NCBI RefSeq assembly: GCF_001006005.1
Contig: NZ_CP011254.1
Coordinates: 2,790,001-2,854,000, forward strand
Reading direction: 5' to 3'
DNA from: Serratia fonticola
GTDB taxonomy: Bacteria; Pseudomonadota; Gammaproteobacteria; Enterobacterales; Enterobacteriaceae
Length of the DNA stretch: 64,000 bases
Both the position numbers and the translations under genes were made by a program. A model generated the notes under the pieces. It made no database searches. It was not told the origin of the DNA and saw only the letters and a list, made by a program, of their open reading frames with translations. This document shows positions 61,164-64,000 of this stretch, one piece after another (the first letter of the stretch is position 1; each line of letters begins with the position of its first letter).

Positions 61164-61484
61164 ATGGGAAAACTAACGCTGCTTTTGTTGGCGCTGCTTG
61201 GCTGGTTACAGTATTCGCTGTGGCTGGGGAAGAATGGTATTCACGATTATGTACGGGTCAATGAGGACGTTGCGGCTCAGCAGAGCAACAATGCCAAATT
61301 GAAAGCGCGTAACGATCAGCTGTTTGCCGAGATCGACGACCTGAACGGCGGTCAGGAAGCGATAGAAGAACGCGCACGTAATGAACTGGGCATGATCAAG
61401 CCCGGCGAGACTTTCTATCGTCTGGTGCCTGAACCTTCCGGACGCAACGCGGCGTCTGCCACACAGAACAACCCACCGAAGTAA
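61164..61484 (+). CDS. ftsB: Cell division protein FtsB
   Basis: FtsB is a bitopic protein of the FtsQLB complex of the divisome. The 106-residue protein has one membrane helix ([20 protein letters not shown]) and a coiled coil ([40 protein letters not shown]), then the C-terminal [11 protein letters not shown]. It lies 3 bases before ispD, the standard arrangement. Confidence 0.97.
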   Translation: MGKLTLLLLALLGWLQYSLWLGKNGIHDYVRVNEDVAAQQSNNAKLKARNDQLFAEIDDLNGGQEAIEERARNELGMIKPGETFYRLVPEPSGRNAASATQNNPPK

Positions 61485-61487
61485 CGC

Positions 61488-62195
61488 ATGAATCCATCCG
61501 TAGGCTCCTCCCCTCAGGTGATCGCCGTCCTGCCCGCTGCCGGTATTGGCAGCCGTATGCAGGCTGATTGCCCGAAGCAATATTTAACCATCGGCCATCA
61601 AACCATTCTTGAGCACGCCATCCACGCCTTGTTACGTCATCCGCGTATTATCCAGGTGATCGTGGCTATCAGCCCCGAAGACCAACAGTTTAAAACGCTA
61701 CCGATCGCCAGCGATCCGCGGGTGTTGGTTACCGAGGGTGGGCAACAGCGTGCCGATTCGGTGCTGGCCGGGCTGCAATTGGCAGGCAACGCACACTGGG
61801 TTTTGGTACACGATGCTGCCCGTCCTTGCCTGCATCCCGACGATCTGGAGCGGTTGCTGGCGATCACGGCACACAGTAAGGTCGGCGGCATTCTTGCCGC
61901 GCCGGTGCGTGATACCATGAAGCGGGCGCAGGTGGGCCAAAGCATTATTTCGCACACCGTCGAACGCCAGGATTTGTGGCATGCACTGACGCCACAGCTG
62001 TTCCCGCTGGAACTGCTTAAACTCTGCCTGCAACGCGCCCTGGATGAAGGGGCGACAGTAACCGATGAAGCCTCGGCGCTGGAACATTGCGGCTATCATC
62101 CGCTGCTGGTGGCGGGGCGTGCGGACAATATTAAAGTGACGCGGCCAGAGGATTTGGCGCTGGCGGCGTTCTATTTGACTCAGTTGAACAACTAA
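61488..62195 (+). CDS. ispD: 2-C-methyl-D-erythritol 4-phosphate cytidylyltransferase
   Basis: IspD joins CTP and MEP in the non-mevalonate isoprenoid pathway. The 235-residue protein has the CTP-binding [32 protein letters not shown] and [11 protein letters not shown]. It sits between ftsB and ispF. Confidence 0.98.
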   Translation: MNPSVGSSPQVIAVLPAAGIGSRMQADCPKQYLTIGHQTILEHAIHALLRHPRIIQVIVAISPEDQQFKTLPIASDPRVLVTEGGQQRADSVLAGLQLAGNAHWVLVHDAARPCLHPDDLERLLAITAHSKVGGILAAPVRDTMKRAQVGQSIISHTVERQDLWHALTPQLFPLELLKLCLQRALDEGATVTDEASALEHCGYHPLLVAGRADNIKVTRPEDLALAAFYLTQLNN

Positions 62196-62206
62196 AGGAG
62201 CGCATC

Positions 62207-62680
62207 ATGCGTATCGGTCACGGTTTTGATGTCCATAAATTTGGCGGCGAAGGGCCGTTGGTGATCGGCGGTGTTCGCATTCCTTATGAAAAAGGACTGC
62301 TGGCTCACTCCGATGGTGACGTGGCGCTGCATGCGGCCACCGATGCTCTGTTGGGGGCGGCGGCGTTGGGGGATATCGGCAAGCTGTTCCCGGATACCGA
62401 TCCGGCCTTCAAAGGGGCGGACAGCCGCGAGCTGCTGCGTGAAGCCTGGAAACTCATTCGTGCCAAGGGCTATCGTCTGGGTAATCTGGATGTCACCATC
62501 ATTGCGCAGGCACCGAAGATGGCACCGCACATTCCTCAGATGCGCATCTTCCTGGCGGAAGATCTGCAATGCCATATGGACGACGTTAACGTCAAAGCGA
62601 CCACCACCGAACAGCTGGGCTTTACCGGCCGTGGCGAAGGCATTGCCTGCGAAGCGGTTGCCCTGTTGATCAAGGAATAA
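62207..62680 (+). CDS. ispF: 2-C-methyl-D-erythritol 2,4-cyclodiphosphate synthase
   Basis: IspF makes the cyclic diphosphate in the MEP pathway as a zinc-dependent trimer. The 157-residue protein has [13 protein letters not shown] with metal ligands Asp8 and His10, [13 protein letters not shown], and [23 protein letters not shown] lies before the ATG. Confidence 0.98.
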   Translation: MRIGHGFDVHKFGGEGPLVIGGVRIPYEKGLLAHSDGDVALHAATDALLGAAALGDIGKLFPDTDPAFKGADSRELLREAWKLIRAKGYRLGNLDVTIIAQAPKMAPHIPQMRIFLAEDLQCHMDDVNVKATTTEQLGFTGRGEGIACEAVALLIKE

Positions 62681-62683
62681 CGT

Positions 62684-63730
62684 ATGGACATGGCTAATCT
62701 GACCTGGTTGCACGGCAAGCCAGTGGCTACCGGCGTGCTGAAAGCCAACCCGGAAGACTTTGTGGTGGTTGAGGATCTGGGTTTTTCCCCAGATGGTGAA
62801 GGTGAACACCTGCTGGTGAACATCCGCAAGAACGGCTGCAACACCCAGTTTGTGGCGGACTATCTGGCGAAATTTGCCGGTATTCATGCCCGTTCGGTCA
62901 GCTATGCCGGTTTGAAAGATCGCCATGCGGTCACCGAGCAGTGGTTCTGTCTGCATCTGCCGGGGAAAGAATCTCCCGATCTCAGCCAGTTTGCGCTGGA
63001 AGGCTGCGAAGTGTTGCAGGCCGCTCGCCATCTACGCAAGCTGCGCATTGGTACGTTGAAAGGCAACGAATTCACCCTGGTGCTACGCCAGATTAGCGAT
63101 CGCCAAGAGGTGGAGCAGCGTTTGCAGGCCATCGCGGCAGGCGGCGTGCCGAACTACTTCGGTAGCCAGCGTTTTGGCCGTGGTGGTAATAACCTGACGA
63201 TGGCGCGCCGCTGGGCCAACGATGAGATCCGGGTCAAGGAGCGCAGCAAACGCAGCTTCTACCTGTCTGCCAGCCGTAGCGCGTTGTTCAACTTCATCAC
63301 CAGCCAGCGCTTGGCTAACCAACAGCAGCAAACGGTGCTGGAAGGGGATGCGTTGCAGCTTGCCGGGCGTGGTAGCTGGTTCGTGGCCAAAGCGGAAGAG
63401 TTAGCCACCCTGCAACAACGGCTGGACGCGGGTGAACTGATGATCACCGCTCCGTTACCGGGGGATGGTGAGCCGGGAACCGCCGCAGAGGTGCTGGAGT
63501 TTGAACAAAGTTGTCTGGCACAACAGCCGGAATTGCTGAGTTTGTTAAAGCGTGAGCGCGTAGAGCCTGCGCGACGGGCTTTGCTGCTACAGCCGCAGAA
63601 AATGCAGTGGAACTGGTGGGATGATGTCACCGTGGAATTACGTTTCTGGCTACCGGCGGGCAGTTTCGCGACTAGCGTGGTGCGCGAAATAATGCAATTG
63701 GCTAGTGGTGAAGCGGATATTGCCGAGTAA
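62684..63730 (+). CDS. truD: tRNA pseudouridine(13) synthase
   Basis: TruD forms pseudouridine 13 in tRNA-Glu. The 348-residue protein has [20 protein letters not shown] at the start, the catalytic Asp in [16 protein letters not shown], and the TruD insertion domain with [15 protein letters not shown]. It overlaps nothing and follows ispF by 3 bases. Confidence 0.97.
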   Translation: MDMANLTWLHGKPVATGVLKANPEDFVVVEDLGFSPDGEGEHLLVNIRKNGCNTQFVADYLAKFAGIHARSVSYAGLKDRHAVTEQWFCLHLPGKESPDLSQFALEGCEVLQAARHLRKLRIGTLKGNEFTLVLRQISDRQEVEQRLQAIAAGGVPNYFGSQRFGRGGNNLTMARRWANDEIRVKERSKRSFYLSASRSALFNFITSQRLANQQQQTVLEGDALQLAGRGSWFVAKAEELATLQQRLDAGELMITAPLPGDGEPGTAAEVLEFEQSCLAQQPELLSLLKRERVEPARRALLLQPQKMQWNWWDDVTVELRFWLPAGSFATSVVREIMQLASGEADIAE

Positions 63731-64000
63731 CCGTTAGCTTAATCCTCAGCGATCGATTCCTGCTTTCTCGTTCAGGCGGAGAGGAACTCTGCCTGAACTG
63801 AATAAGACAGCGAAAATGTTGTCATCGGCCTGGCTTGCCAGGCTTATTTCCCCCCGTATTGCGCCGCTGATTAAAATCTCATCTTGTAATTCACCTTAAT
63901 CATTACCATTTGTTTATTTCTGTTTGTTTCTGTTTATTATAACAAAAAATTATCTTGTTTTTTATCATGCACTTATCGCGATTATTATTCTTATTGTTAT
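63731..64000. other. Region after truD without surE
   Basis: The last 270 bases have no supported gene. A hairpin of TTCAGGCGGAG (63771-63781) with CTCTGCCTGAA (63787-63797) lies first; then the DNA becomes AT-rich (TTTGTTTATTTCTGTTTG). In E. coli surE begins at the truD end; none is seen here. Confidence 0.5.

Overview
The window is a chromosomal segment of a gamma-proteobacterium of the order Enterobacterales. The gene order barA-rlmD-relA-mazG-pyrG-eno, then queE/queD, cysJIH, cysG-cysDNC, ftsB-ispD-ispF-truD, and the many ERIC-type repeats point to Serratia or a close relative. The genus is inferred from protein sequence and synteny, not proven.

Layout. (1) 1-15652: an AT-rich Tad (type IVc, Flp-type) pilus island, entered in mid-locus. 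It holds tadA, tadB, tadC, tadD, a prepilin peptidase, tadE, tadF and tadG. Between the machinery genes sits an unusual cytoplasmic signalling set: three Roadblock/LC7 proteins, an MglA/Srprb-type small GTPase, a stand-alone protoglobin and two unrecognised proteins. Behind tadG come a secreted RCC1-type beta-propeller, a VirB1-like lytic transglycosylase and a LuxR-type regulator. A decayed IS5-family transposase (15660-16371) closes the island. (2) 16541-27249: conserved core genes barA, rlmD, relA, mazG, pyrG and eno. (3) 27875-44511: accessory genes between eno and queE. These are a chaperone-usher fimbrial operon with two chaperones and a putative regulator, a sulfide:quinone-reductase-like flavoprotein with a DUF1641 partner and a methionine gamma-lyase, a histidine utilisation cluster (hutU, hutH, permease), and an aromatic-acid-type MFS transporter. 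(4) 45035-58204: queE, queD and the sulfate assimilation genes cysJIH, cysG and cysDNC, interrupted by a toxin-antitoxin pair and the aminopeptidase gene iap. (5) 58258-60585: a polar amino acid ABC transporter on the minus strand. (6) 61164-63730: ftsB, ispD, ispF, truD. The window ends in AT-rich DNA with no surE visible where E. coli has it.

How the genes work together. The cys genes form almost a full route from sulfate to sulfide: CysDN makes APS, CysC makes PAPS, CysH makes sulfite, and CysJI with siroheme from CysG makes sulfide. The Tad genes should build a thin pilus or secretion apparatus. The GTPase/Roadblock/globin block looks like a regulatory switch on that machine, and is the best candidate here for an undescribed system. 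Its most curious detail is a single in-frame TGA that splits the first Roadblock gene from a 104-codon tail; the tail's own stop overlaps the GTPase start.

Several start codons were moved inward from the longest open frame because of ribosome binding sites, signal peptides or family alignment: tadA, RCC1, lytic transglycosylase, LuxR, mazG, eno, fimbrial adhesin, second chaperone, DUF1641, hutU, MFS, iap and the ABC binding protein.
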